This document shows positions 31,551 through 41,278 of a stretch of DNA of 64,000 nucleotides, piece after piece. The translations under genes and the position numbers were made by a program. The notes beneath the pieces were generated by a model, which saw nothing but the letters and a program-made list of their open reading frames with translations, was not told where the DNA came from and did no database searches. The first letter of the stretch is position 1. Each line of letters begins with the position of its first letter. Origin of the DNA: JAISFI01 sp031553775 (GTDB lineage Bacteria; Bacteroidota; Bacteroidia; Bacteroidales; Azobacteroidaceae); NCBI GenBank assembly GCA_031553775.1, contig JAVBLA010000009.1, positions 62,001-126,000 of the forward strand. Direction: 5' to 3'.

Positions 31551-34016
31551 TCAATCCGATAGGGATACCAGCTTCACTTCGGCAGGTTTCAACCCCTCAG
31601 ATACGGCTTTCACTGTGATTGTTCCGGATTCACCGGTGGTTTGTACAATTAAGAATGCTTTGCCCCTGAAAGCCTTCCTCTGCGGAATTTTGTAAGGAGA
31701 CACATCTACCGGGTCTCCGTTATCTACAGCAATGAGCCGGGCCGGACCGGTTATTATAAAACGAATATCATTCGATGCCATCGGACACATGTTGCCTTTA
31801 GCATCCATAATATCGATCTCAAAATGGACAACATCCTTTCGATTGGCGCGAACCATCGGGCGATCTGCCTGCATGGAAATTTTATTTGCTTTTCCTGCCG
31901 TGCAATAAGACTTTTGTGCGACAGTCTGTCTGTTATTCCGGGCAACAGCTTTGATTTCCCCTGATTCATAAGGAACCTGCCACACCAATTGTTCGCCGGT
32001 ATAGATTTGCTCTCCCAAAGATTTATTATTCAGGAATAATTCCACACTTTCACAATTAGTATAAACCACTACAGGAATACTTACACCTTCTTTTCCCTGA
32101 TGTGTCCAATGCGGAAGCAGATGCACCATCGGTTTTTCAGACCACAGGCTTTGATAGAGATAATAATGATCTTTAGGAAAACCGCAAATATCAATAATTC
32201 CGAAGTTTCCACAACGTTGCGGCCATTCTGCTTCTCCCAGATAATCGAAGCTTCCCCAACGGAATTCCCCGAACAACCAGGGAAAAGAAGAGGTCCGTTG
32301 CCATGATTTCCGGGCGCTGATCCTTACAGATGCATTATCATATGAAGATTGATAATAAGGATACTCGGATTCTTCCGGAAAAACTTCATTTTCAGATAAA
32401 TCCGGAATTTCAAAAACCCGGTGTTTGAATTCATCCCAGGGAATCGGAGTTTTAAGTTCCCAGGGTGCAGGAAAATCCCGGCGTCTCCAGGCGGTCTTCG
32501 TCCGGTAAACACCCCGGGTCTGATAGGTATGCGGCACTTCTGTTCCCACACCGTATTTATCCGGCCGGAGTTGATGGAATTTTTCAAATTCGCCCACTTC
32601 TTCTCCGTTTCCATTGAATCCAACCAGATCCAGGGAGCGGAAATTTTTATCATAATCAGTCGTCATACCCCGCGTAGGATCCGTCCCTCCCTGTGTTACC
32701 GGGCGTCCGGGATCTAATGAATGGATCAGGCTGACTAATTTTTGTTGTGTTTCAGGGGAACCTTTGCTCACCTCGTTACCTATACTCCAGAAAAAAACAC
32801 AGGGATGGTTCCTGTCACGGAGGATAAAATCCGTCAGGTCTTTTTTCCACCATTCTTTGAAATAGTTTCCGTAATCATGAATCGCTTTAGGTTTTTCCCA
32901 TCCGTCAAAAGCCTCGTTCATCACAATAAAGCCCAGCGTATCACACATGGTGTAGAACTCCGGGGCATATGGATTATGAGCCGTACGGATAGCATTACAG
33001 CCCATTGCCTTTAATATCTTGAGCCGTCGTTCCAACGATTGGTCGGGGATAGCTGCACCCAAAGCTCCGGCTGTATGATGATCGCACACACCCTGAATTT
33101 TAAGAGCCTTCCCATTAAGAACGAATCCTTTGACCGAATAAGATGCTTCCCTGATACCCACCAGCATCTGCCTGCTGTCGATGAGTTTGTTTTTATCTTT
33201 CAAGTTAGTTTCCAACAGATATATCTGAGGATATTGGGGACTCCACAATAGTGGTGCATCTACCTCTAACTGTTGTATAACCTCCTCTTGTTTGCCTGAG
33301 CTACAGCTAACCTCATTCCGGGCCGATGCAACTTTCTTACCGTCGCGGGTTTTGAGAATAGTTTCCAAAGTTATTTTCGCCGGATCTTTAGAATCATTGC
33401 GGAGGATTGTACGTATTTTAGAGATAGCTTTGGAGACTGAAACTTCAGGAGTTGTAAAATAAACACCCCAGGTGGGAACATATACCGAATGCCCTACAAG
33501 AAGCCATACATGCCTGTATATTCCGGAACCGGTATACCAACGGGCACTAAGCGGTTCACTGTGATCTACCTTCACAGTCAGGACATTTTCCCCTTGTTGC
33601 AGGTAAGGTGTCAGATCATACTCAAAACTGATATATCCGGAAGGACGTTTACCCAAGAGGTGCCCGTTCAGCCAGACTGAACTGTTCAGATATACGCCAT
33701 CGAAAAGAATGCGGATTTTTCTATTTTTCCAGCTATCATCGAACGAAAAAGTCTTCCGATACCAGCCGATACCAGCCGGAAGATAACCGCTTTGCCAATC
33801 GGTTTGGTTTTCTGTAGGATGATAAGTACCTTCAATACTCCAGTCGTGAGGAAGCTGTAAAATCCTCCAGGAAGAATCATCAAAATCCCGTTGTATGGAT
33901 TCCGGATAATCCCCCAAAGCAAACTTCCAGTCAAAATCGAAAGAAAGTGAAGTCGCCGCCTTCAATGGAAAAAAGAAAAAAAACAAAACCGGTAAAACAA
34001 ATATCCTGCGATACAT
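31551..34016 (-). CDS. Beta-galactosidase/GH2 family glycoside hydrolase
   Basis: 821 residues with signal peptide MYRRIFVLPVLFFFFFPLKA. Order of domains: jelly-roll (LPHDWSIEGTY), immunoglobulin-like, then the TIM barrel with RTAHNPYAPEFYTMCD, acid/base Glu in FWSIGNEVSKGSPE and nucleophile Glu in WLFGEFRWGSFDYLGE, then C-terminal beta domains (NNKSLGEQIYTGEQLVWQVP). GH2 specificity covers beta-galactosidase, beta-glucuronidase, mannosidase and others; beta-galactosidase is the best guess. First gene on the minus-strand arm of the locus, divergent from the hybrid two-component regulator. Confidence 0.9.
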   Translation of the reverse strand: MYRRIFVLPVLFFFFFPLKAATSLSFDFDWKFALGDYPESIQRDFDDSSWRILQLPHDWSIEGTYHPTENQTDWQSGYLPAGIGWYRKTFSFDDSWKNRKIRILFDGVYLNSSVWLNGHLLGKRPSGYISFEYDLTPYLQQGENVLTVKVDHSEPLSARWYTGSGIYRHVWLLVGHSVYVPTWGVYFTTPEVSVSKAISKIRTILRNDSKDPAKITLETILKTRDGKKVASARNEVSCSSGKQEEVIQQLEVDAPLLWSPQYPQIYLLETNLKDKNKLIDSRQMLVGIREASYSVKGFVLNGKALKIQGVCDHHTAGALGAAIPDQSLERRLKILKAMGCNAIRTAHNPYAPEFYTMCDTLGFIVMNEAFDGWEKPKAIHDYGNYFKEWWKKDLTDFILRDRNHPCVFFWSIGNEVSKGSPETQQKLVSLIHSLDPGRPVTQGGTDPTRGMTTDYDKNFRSLDLVGFNGNGEEVGEFEKFHQLRPDKYGVGTEVPHTYQTRGVYRTKTAWRRRDFPAPWELKTPIPWDEFKHRVFEIPDLSENEVFPEESEYPYYQSSYDNASVRISARKSWQRTSSFPWLFGEFRWGSFDYLGEAEWPQRCGNFGIIDICGFPKDHYYLYQSLWSEKPMVHLLPHWTHQGKEGVSIPVVVYTNCESVELFLNNKSLGEQIYTGEQLVWQVPYESGEIKAVARNNRQTVAQKSYCTAGKANKISMQADRPMVRANRKDVVHFEIDIMDAKGNMCPMASNDIRFIITGPARLIAVDNGDPVDVSPYKIPQRKAFRGKAFLIVQTTGESGTITVKAVSEGLKPAEVKLVSLSD

Positions 34017-34065
34017 TCCGTAATAGATTTAAATATTTAATGGACAAAACAGTTTTTCAATGTTA

Positions 34066-34073
34066 CAAAAATA
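34066..34073 (-). promoter_or_regulatory. -7 box for the GH2 gene
   Basis: Minus strand reads TATTTTTG, an exact TAnnTTTG box about 50 bp before the GH2 ATG. No TTTG is found at the -33 spacing, compatible with a promoter needing an activator such as the adjacent AraC-type regulator. Confidence 0.4.
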
Positions 34074-34206
34074 GATGAAAATACATACCGGAAATAGCAG
34101 AAATTCTTCAAAAAAGGATAAAATTTAATAGAAAACATCCATGGTATAAATTTATTTCCTTCTTTTGTGATAAAAATTTACTATTTACAGATTATACAGG
34201 TACAAT

Positions 34207-37200
34207 ATGTTACTTTCAATCAAATATTGTCAAAGGTTCCTGGGTCTATGCTTCCTGTCGTTTGCAATAGCCGGACCACTCCATTCTGCAGAAAAAAACA
34301 AACGGCTATATTTCAATCATCTTTCCATAGCAGAAGGCCTGTCTAACCTGCATGTCATCGATATCATGCAGGACAAAGACGGATTCCTTTGGTTCGGAAC
34401 GGAAAACGGGTTGAACAGGTACGATGGTATCAGTTTCAAAGTATACAAAAATAACCCGAAAGATCAGGAAAGCCTGTCCGGATCATCTGTTAACTGCCTG
34501 TTTTCCGACTCTAAAGGAAGATGCTGGATAGGTACTACTCAAGGTTTAAGCCTGTATAATCCTGGAAATGATAAATTTCATAATTTCCAGGACATACCGA
34601 TTTTCCATCAAAACAACATCCGGTGTATTTTTGAAGACCGGAACCATTTGCTATGGATAGGAAGTCGCCTGGGACTGATCAGGTTCAATCCTGACACGAA
34701 TGAAGCCAATGTTTATAATAAGGGAAATTCCGGACTTTCACATAACATGGTGCGAGCCGTCTATGAAGACCCAAACGAAAATTTATGGGTAGGTACTTTT
34801 AACGGATTGAATTGCTTCGATAAAAAGACAGGGAAATGTAAACAAATCAAACCGGTTAATGCTTATCCGGGTGATCCCGACAATAACCTGATCCTATCGA
34901 TTGTATCATCAGACACAGATTCCCTTTTATATATCGGAACGGAAACCGGGCTTTGCCTATTCAATACAAGCACCCACCAATCAAAAGTTTACAGAAAGGA
35001 AAACACTCCGGGCATATCAAATAATGTAATCAAAGATATCAACCGGACGGGCAAGGATCAGCTATGGCTGGGTACAGATGCCGGTTTAGTGATTTGCAAA
35101 AACGGAACATTTCATTCTTTGCAATATAATCCTTTTATAAATAACGGGCTGCCTAACAATGTAATATGGAAAATTTTCAAAGATGATTCGGGAATCATTT
35201 GGCTGGCAACCAATAATGGCATTGCTAAATATAATCCCCGGAATAACGAATTCATTTTTACGTCCCTGGTATCTTTTGTCGAACCTCGTTATTATGGTTT
35301 GAACATTTACAGCATGGCTTTCGATGACAGAAAAGGATGTTGGCTGGCTACTCAACACGGATTAGCATATTATATGCCGGAAGAAAAGGAAATAAAATGG
35401 ATCAATAACCTCCCGGCCGGAACACCGAATGTTTACAGGAATCTGTTTCTGGACAAATACAAAAATTTATGGATAGGCTCTTCGGAAGGAATACTCTGTT
35501 TCGATACCCGGAATTCAAAATATGCTGACCTGAATAAGTATAATATCCCCAAAACCAAATATAATAACTGTATGGCAATGGTAAACGATTCCGTTTTCTG
35601 GGTGGGCGATTTTTTCGGAAACCTGATACAATATCGGTTGAAATACACTAAGGGGATACTTGCCGGAATAGAAACAGACAGCTATTTCGTAGACAGCGGG
35701 ATCTGGGGGATGACTGTTGATGACCAGGATCATGTGTGGATTATCTCCAAAAAAGGCTTATTAAAATTCATCCCCGAAACAAATACATTTAAAGATTTTT
35801 ATAACTCCGCACTCGGGAATACCATCGGAAATATCTATGGAGACATCAAAAAACGAATCTGGTGTACCACCGATGAAGGCCTTTACGTATATAATAATCA
35901 ACAAAATACATTTGACAAAATACTCGAAGGCAACGATTTTGCAATCTCCAAAATCAAAGATGACCTGCATGGAAATCTTTGGATTGCCAATAAAAAAGGG
36001 ATTCTGAAATATGAGCCGGAGAACCATAGCCTCAGCCATCATGATTTGTCTTTTTACAGGAACTTTCTTCAATCTATCAATATTTCTGCAGAAAGGGATC
36101 TTGCAGGAAATATTTATTTTTCCGGAACCGACGGCTTCTTGTTTTTCAATCCTGACTCAATTTATGTCAAAGCATCCGACTACCCATTGTATATTACTGA
36201 TATCAAATTGTTTTCCAAGTCTTTGACTATAAATGAAAACGGACTTTCCCAGCAAGCTTACCTGACAAAAAGAATAACATTGCCTCATAATAAGAATGTG
36301 ATCAGTTTCTCTTTTTCAATGCTGGATTATACCTCCCCGGAACTCATTAAATACGAATATTTTCTGGAAAACTTCGATAAAGGATGGATATGGACAAGCG
36401 ATTTAAACAACCAGGCCATCTATTCTAACCTGCCGCCGGGAGAATATGTATTCCGGGTAAAAGCCACTAATGCCGATGGTATTTTCAATCAAAGGGAAGC
36501 TGAGGTATGGTTAAAAATCCTGCCGCCCTGGTGGAAAACCTGGTGGGCTATGTTACTATATATTATTATTGCAGGAATTTCTGCTTACCTGATTCATAAA
36601 CAACGGGAATCAAAAATAAAGTTGAAAAGCGATCTGGAAAAAGAAAAACTGGAACGAGAAAAAACAGAGGAAGTCAATCAGATCAAACTGAGGTTTTTTA
36701 CAAATATCTCTCATGAGTTCAGGACTCCCCTGAGTCTCATTTTAGGACCTTTAGATAATATGCTGGCAGAAAAACCGGATGAAAAAAACCAAAAACGGCT
36801 ACTATTGATCCGTCAAAATGCCGAACGTCTCCTACGGCTGATTAATCAAATTATTGATTTCAGAAAAATTGAAAACCAAAAGATGACAATTAACCTTAAA
36901 TCCGGAGACCTGATCTCTTTTTCAAAAAATATATTCAACTCATTTATCGAATTAGCAGAGAAAAAAGGGATCTTCCTGCATTTCAATACAATGGAAACTG
37001 AACTGAATACTCTTTTCGATCATGACAAAATGGACAAAATACTTTTCAATCTTTTGTCTAATGCAATGAAGTTTACATCGGAACAGGGAGAAATCGCTCT
37101 TTCCATACTGGTATCAGGTGATGAAATAACCATCGAAGTAAAAGATACAGGTATCGGTATCCCGGAAAAAGATATCATTCACATCTTCGACCGTTTCTAT

Positions 37201-38226
37201 CAGGTGAAAGAACATGCTGCTTTAGAAGCCAATAGCTCGGGCATAGGGCTTACGTTAGTAAAAGAATTCGTGGAATTGCACGGAGGGGATCTGCAGGTGA
37301 GAAGTACGGAAAAGATAGGATCTTGTTTTGTTATAACCCTTCCTTATCGTAGGGCTGAAGAAGGGGAAATGAACAATGAAATCAATGAAAATACAATCGA
37401 AGAAACAGAAGAAAAAGTATCTATTCCGGGAAAATCGGGATTACCTGTCATCTTATTAGTGGAAGATAATGAGGAAATGAGGGAATATATCATCAGCGAA
37501 TTGTCTGATACATTCAATATACTCACGGCTTCCGACGGAGAAAAAGGATTAGCTCTGGCTAACAAGGAAAACCCGGAACTGATCGTATCGGATGTAATGA
37601 TGCCGGTGATGGATGGCTTCGAATTGTGCAAACGCCTGAAAACCGAATTCGCAACTTCCCATATGCCCATAATACTGCTGACAGCAAAAGCAGGGGAAGA
37701 AAGTGTAATCGAAGGTTACTCGGTGGGAGCCGATGCCTATATCGGCAAACCGTTCAGCATAAAGATATTAAGAAGCCTGATAACGAACCTGATTCAACAA
37801 CGCAAAACAATCAAAGATTCGTTGCGTCGATCAATCATCATGACTCCCAAAGCATATGACAAGCAATCGCCTGACGAAATCTTTTTGGCTAAAGCAGTGG
37901 CATTAATCGAAAAAAAGATTTCTGACCCGGATCTGAATATCCAGCAATTGTGTGATGAACTGGGAATTACTCACATACAACTTTACCGGAAACTCAAGGC
38001 TCTGGTGGGACAGAATATCAACGAGTTCATCCGTACCATCCGCCTGAAAAAAGCGGCACAACTACTGTCAGTTAAAGGACTGAATGTAACGGAAGTACTT
38101 TACGAGGTAGGGTTCAATAGCCGATCGTATTTTTCAAAATGCTTCAAGGATGAATATGGGGTTTTTCCAAAAGAATATGCAAAACAACAGCAGGGAGGAA
38201 ATATTGAAGAAGAAAGCGAAAAGTGA
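34207..38226 (+). CDS. Hybrid two-component system regulator (HTCS)
   Basis: 1339 residues, in one chain: signal sequence; about a dozen periplasmic beta-propeller repeats (FLWFGTENGLNRYDG, CWIGTTQGLSLYNP, LWVGTFNGLNCFD); a Y_Y_Y domain; a membrane segment (WAMLLYIIIAGISAYLI); HisKA with His836 in NISHEFRTPLSLILGPL; HATPase (DTGIGIPEKD); a receiver domain with phosphoacceptor Asp1129 in VSDVMMPVMDG; and an AraC-type DNA-binding domain at the C-terminus (VLYEVGFNSRSYFSKCF). It senses a glycan fragment in the periplasm and activates nearby degradation genes, here most likely the divergent GH2-sulfatase-esterase operon and perhaps the GH51-like gene. No SusC/D pair lies in this locus. Confidence 0.96.
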   Translation: MLLSIKYCQRFLGLCFLSFAIAGPLHSAEKNKRLYFNHLSIAEGLSNLHVIDIMQDKDGFLWFGTENGLNRYDGISFKVYKNNPKDQESLSGSSVNCLFSDSKGRCWIGTTQGLSLYNPGNDKFHNFQDIPIFHQNNIRCIFEDRNHLLWIGSRLGLIRFNPDTNEANVYNKGNSGLSHNMVRAVYEDPNENLWVGTFNGLNCFDKKTGKCKQIKPVNAYPGDPDNNLILSIVSSDTDSLLYIGTETGLCLFNTSTHQSKVYRKENTPGISNNVIKDINRTGKDQLWLGTDAGLVICKNGTFHSLQYNPFINNGLPNNVIWKIFKDDSGIIWLATNNGIAKYNPRNNEFIFTSLVSFVEPRYYGLNIYSMAFDDRKGCWLATQHGLAYYMPEEKEIKWINNLPAGTPNVYRNLFLDKYKNLWIGSSEGILCFDTRNSKYADLNKYNIPKTKYNNCMAMVNDSVFWVGDFFGNLIQYRLKYTKGILAGIETDSYFVDSGIWGMTVDDQDHVWIISKKGLLKFIPETNTFKDFYNSALGNTIGNIYGDIKKRIWCTTDEGLYVYNNQQNTFDKILEGNDFAISKIKDDLHGNLWIANKKGILKYEPENHSLSHHDLSFYRNFLQSINISAERDLAGNIYFSGTDGFLFFNPDSIYVKASDYPLYITDIKLFSKSLTINENGLSQQAYLTKRITLPHNKNVISFSFSMLDYTSPELIKYEYFLENFDKGWIWTSDLNNQAIYSNLPPGEYVFRVKATNADGIFNQREAEVWLKILPPWWKTWWAMLLYIIIAGISAYLIHKQRESKIKLKSDLEKEKLEREKTEEVNQIKLRFFTNISHEFRTPLSLILGPLDNMLAEKPDEKNQKRLLLIRQNAERLLRLINQIIDFRKIENQKMTINLKSGDLISFSKNIFNSFIELAEKKGIFLHFNTMETELNTLFDHDKMDKILFNLLSNAMKFTSEQGEIALSILVSGDEITIEVKDTGIGIPEKDIIHIFDRFYQVKEHAALEANSSGIGLTLVKEFVELHGGDLQVRSTEKIGSCFVITLPYRRAEEGEMNNEINENTIEETEEKVSIPGKSGLPVILLVEDNEEMREYIISELSDTFNILTASDGEKGLALANKENPELIVSDVMMPVMDGFELCKRLKTEFATSHMPIILLTAKAGEESVIEGYSVGADAYIGKPFSIKILRSLITNLIQQRKTIKDSLRRSIIMTPKAYDKQSPDEIFLAKAVALIEKKISDPDLNIQQLCDELGITHIQLYRKLKALVGQNINEFIRTIRLKKAAQLLSVKGLNVTEVLYEVGFNSRSYFSKCFKDEYGVFPKEYAKQQQGGNIEEESEK

Positions 38227-38261
38227 GATAATCAGTAAATAGTTAATTCAATTAACATAAT

Positions 38262-38954
38262 ATGAATAACAGACTTACAGGCAAAACAGAAAATACCCGG
38301 AACAATAAGAAATCAAATTTTCCGTTCTGTGTCAATAAGCAATCTTTGATAGCAGGACGCATCTGGGCAATCGTTTTTTATTGCCTTTTCCTGTCGGCAA
38401 ACCTGATGTCGCAGGAAACGGAATCTTTTACTAAAAAACTTTCGGACGCAGCCATTCTGCTTACAAAGGATAGAGTGAGGTATGATCCTTCTTATTTTTC
38501 TATCCCTTACCCGAATGGAGATGTGCCGGCCGATAAAGGGGTTTGTACGGATGTGGTGATTCGTGCCTACAGAAAATTGAAGATCGACCTGCAAAAAGAA
38601 GTCCACGAAGATATGAAAGCAAATTTCAGCAAATATCCGAAAAAATGGGGACTCAAAAAAACCGATACGAATATCGATCACCGGCGGGTGTTGAATCTGA
38701 TGGTTTTCTTTTCAAGAAAAGGAACTGTCAAAAAAATATCGGATAAACCGGAAGATTATATCCCGGGAGATATCGTTACCTGGGACCTGGGTGGAGGATT
38801 GACCCATATCGGCCTGGTTGTGGATAAAAAATCGAGAGATGGGAAACGATACCTGATCGTACACAATATCGGAGCCGGACAGGTCGCGGAAGATTGTCTC
38901 TTTGCATTTAAGATTACAGGTCATTATACATATGGTAGTGAAGTTAGAAAATAA
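38262..38954 (+). CDS. DUF1287 family protein
   Basis: 230 residues. After a hydrophilic start comes a hydrophobic segment (IWAIVFYCLFLSANLMSQE), probably a signal sequence. The body is DUF1287: RVRYDPSYFSIPYPNGDVPA, KGVCTDVVIRAYRKL with a conserved Cys, DTNIDHRRVLNLMVFF with His, and DIVTWDLGGGLTHIGLVVDK with a second His. Cys, Asp and His placement suggests an NlpC/P60-like thiol hydrolase fold acting on the cell wall, an inference. The next gene, an M15 peptidase, overlaps its end, supporting a peptidoglycan role. It starts 35 bp after the HTCS gene. Confidence 0.83.
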   Translation: MNNRLTGKTENTRNNKKSNFPFCVNKQSLIAGRIWAIVFYCLFLSANLMSQETESFTKKLSDAAILLTKDRVRYDPSYFSIPYPNGDVPADKGVCTDVVIRAYRKLKIDLQKEVHEDMKANFSKYPKKWGLKKTDTNIDHRRVLNLMVFFSRKGTVKKISDKPEDYIPGDIVTWDLGGGLTHIGLVVDKKSRDGKRYLIVHNIGAGQVAEDCLFAFKITGHYTYGSEVRK

Positions 38955-39741
38955 TTTTTTAAAATACGGAATAGTACGGAATCATTACACAAACTTATGC
39001 AGAGTATTTTTGTTTACCCTTTTACATACCCTGTCTGTAAGCTCCCAACTACCTCCAGACATTCAAAAACTAGTTTCCTCCTACCCTGCCTTCATACAAG
39101 GATATGAGGACAATCAAATCATTTTCAAAGATGGTACTACCCTGATGTACGATGACGGCAAATCCAAGACAATTGCAGAACGTCTGAAAAGCCCGGATAT
39201 AAAAGACCTGTTCGCCTATACCTACCCAAAAGGAAAATTAGAAACCGTTCCTGCAAAAAACGAAGACCCGGGCAGAATCCGTAATGAAAAATTTCTGCAA
39301 AAAATGTACGGAAAAACGACGGCAGAAGTTCAAAAAAATCTCACCGTAATAACCTGGTGCCCTAAACTACTGGGACAAAAGCTAAGCGTCACCACCGCAA
39401 ATAATGTCCACCTTCTCCTGCAACAAGTATCTGCAGAACTAGACGATCATCCGGAATGGAAAAAATACCTGCAATCGGCAGGCGCTTTCAATTGGAGACT
39501 CATCCGTGGAACCAAACAATTAAGCACTCATAGCTTCGGGATAGCCATCGATCTGAATACTGCCTATTCCGATTACTGGCAATGGGACTGCCGGTGTACT
39601 GATGAAAATGCCAGGCTGACCTATACCAACAGAATTCCCCAGGGTATTGTAGATATTTTTGAGAAATATGGTTTTATATGGGGAGGAAAGTGGTATCATT
39701 ACGATACCATGCACTTTGAGTATCGCCCTGAACTGCTGTAG
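38932..39741 (+). CDS. M15 family D-Ala-D-Ala carboxypeptidase-like peptidase
   Basis: About 269 residues from ATG 38932; a start at 38902 adds ten residues and deepens the overlap with the DUF1287 gene. Signal-like segment CRVFLFTLLHTLSVSSQ. The zinc site of M15 (VanY/L-Ala-D-Glu peptidase) is present: THSFGIAIDLN with His and Asp, and YDTMHFEYRPEL with the second His. WRLIRGTKQLS is the usual segment before the first ligand. It would trim peptidoglycan stem peptides in the periplasm. Adjacent to DUF1287. Confidence 0.83.
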   Translation: MVVKLENNFLKYGIVRNHYTNLCRVFLFTLLHTLSVSSQLPPDIQKLVSSYPAFIQGYEDNQIIFKDGTTLMYDDGKSKTIAERLKSPDIKDLFAYTYPKGKLETVPAKNEDPGRIRNEKFLQKMYGKTTAEVQKNLTVITWCPKLLGQKLSVTTANNVHLLLQQVSAELDDHPEWKKYLQSAGAFNWRLIRGTKQLSTHSFGIAIDLNTAYSDYWQWDCRCTDENARLTYTNRIPQGIVDIFEKYGFIWGGKWYHYDTMHFEYRPELL

Positions 39742-39776
39742 AGTAATATTTTCTTACGGCCATAATAGACAAAAGA

Positions 39777-41267
39777 ATGATTAAAAAGTTATTTTTCATG
39801 GTCCTCCTGACAGGATTTGTATGGAATGTGGAATCTCAAATTACCGGTAACGTCCTTACTCCCATACATAACACAGACACCATTATTCCTCTTCCGAAAA
39901 GACCCTGGTTAGCCGCCGGAGAGGTCATCGGTGTCAATATGGGCGTCTGGGCCTTCGATAGATATGTGATAGACGGACATTACGCTTATATCAGTGCCAA
40001 ATCTATGAAACGAAATCTGGAAAAGGGTTTTTACTGGGATAATGATAATTTCATGACCAATCTCTTCAACCATCCCTATCATGGTTCGATTTACTTCAAC
40101 GCCGCCCGTTCCAACGGTATGAACTTCTGGCAATCAGGAATATACTCCCTTGGAGGAAGTCTGATGTGGGAAGTATTCATGGAATGCGAACTACCGTCAA
40201 CCAACGATCTGATCGCCACCTCCATCGGAGGAATGGAAATCGGGGAAATCTTCTACCGCACTTCCGACCTGGTATTGGATAACCGGGCAAGCGGATGGAA
40301 CCGTTTCGGAAGGGAAAGCCTGGGGATGATCCTGTCACCCGGAAGAGGGCTGACTCGTCTCCTGACCGGAGAAGCCTGGAAAAAATCCCGCCACTCCGGA
40401 AAACAATTCGTTGCACCCGACATATCAGTAGAACTTTCCGCCGGAGTCCGTACCGTCGAGTTATTTTCGCTGGATTCGGAACTTTTGGACGAGGGTGTGG
40501 GAGGATGCATCGATGTAAAAATGGAATACGGCAACCTGTACGACATGGAAGAAACCCGGCCGTATGACTATTTCTCCATGCATGGCAGTTTCAATCTTCA
40601 GAAAAAACAACCCATTATCGGCCAGCTAAACCTGATGGGACGCCTGTGGGGAAAAGAAATCCGGAAAGGCCCCAATCACAACTGGAGCATGGGTATTTTC
40701 CAGCATTTCGACTATTACGATTCCGACACCTTAGCCAATGCAACAGATATCAACAGCACCAAAACGCCTTATGAAGTAGGAACTCCCGCATCGGTCGGCG
40801 TAGGATTCCTGTACCGTGGAAACAGTGCTTCCCAAACATGGAAATATTATGCAACGATACATGTAAATGCAATCTTCCTCGGCAGCACCTTGTCTGACTA
40901 CTATCGCGGAAACGAACGCAAATACAACTGGGGAAGCGGATATGCATCCAAGGCCATTGCCGGCATCACTTACAAAAACAAATTCGTACTGGAACTGGGA
41001 GTAGATAACTACCACATTTTTACCTGGAAAGGTTATGATCCGGAAACCGACATGCAACACGTCGATTACAGCACTTTAAATGTGCAGGGAGACAAATCCA
41101 ATGCATTATACGACATCATGTTTTCCAACCTGGGATATCATTTTAACAAAAAATGGAGCATTTACTACCAAAGGTATGATTTTTTCCGGACCACAACTTA
41201 CGCTGACCTGCCGGATGTCTACTCCACAACTTCCGATACAAGGCTGATCTGCACCTACAAGTTCTAA
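39777..41267 (+). CDS. DUF3943 domain outer-membrane-type protein
   Basis: 496 residues with signal peptide MIKKLFFMVLLTGFVWNVESQ. The DUF3943 domain covers roughly residues 45-230: WLAAGEVIGVNMGVWAFDRY, DNDNFMTNLFNHPYHGSIYF, NGMNFWQSG, GGSLMWEVFMECELPS. The C-terminal half is a series of amphipathic beta strands ending in an aromatic-terminated strand (LICTYKF), a pattern of outer-membrane barrels. Function unknown. It follows the M15 gene by 35 bp, so an envelope operon of three genes is likely. Confidence 0.82.
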   Translation: MIKKLFFMVLLTGFVWNVESQITGNVLTPIHNTDTIIPLPKRPWLAAGEVIGVNMGVWAFDRYVIDGHYAYISAKSMKRNLEKGFYWDNDNFMTNLFNHPYHGSIYFNAARSNGMNFWQSGIYSLGGSLMWEVFMECELPSTNDLIATSIGGMEIGEIFYRTSDLVLDNRASGWNRFGRESLGMILSPGRGLTRLLTGEAWKKSRHSGKQFVAPDISVELSAGVRTVELFSLDSELLDEGVGGCIDVKMEYGNLYDMEETRPYDYFSMHGSFNLQKKQPIIGQLNLMGRLWGKEIRKGPNHNWSMGIFQHFDYYDSDTLANATDINSTKTPYEVGTPASVGVGFLYRGNSASQTWKYYATIHVNAIFLGSTLSDYYRGNERKYNWGSGYASKAIAGITYKNKFVLELGVDNYHIFTWKGYDPETDMQHVDYSTLNVQGDKSNALYDIMFSNLGYHFNKKWSIYYQRYDFFRTTTYADLPDVYSTTSDTRLICTYKF

Positions 41268-41278
41268 ACCGACAGTAT

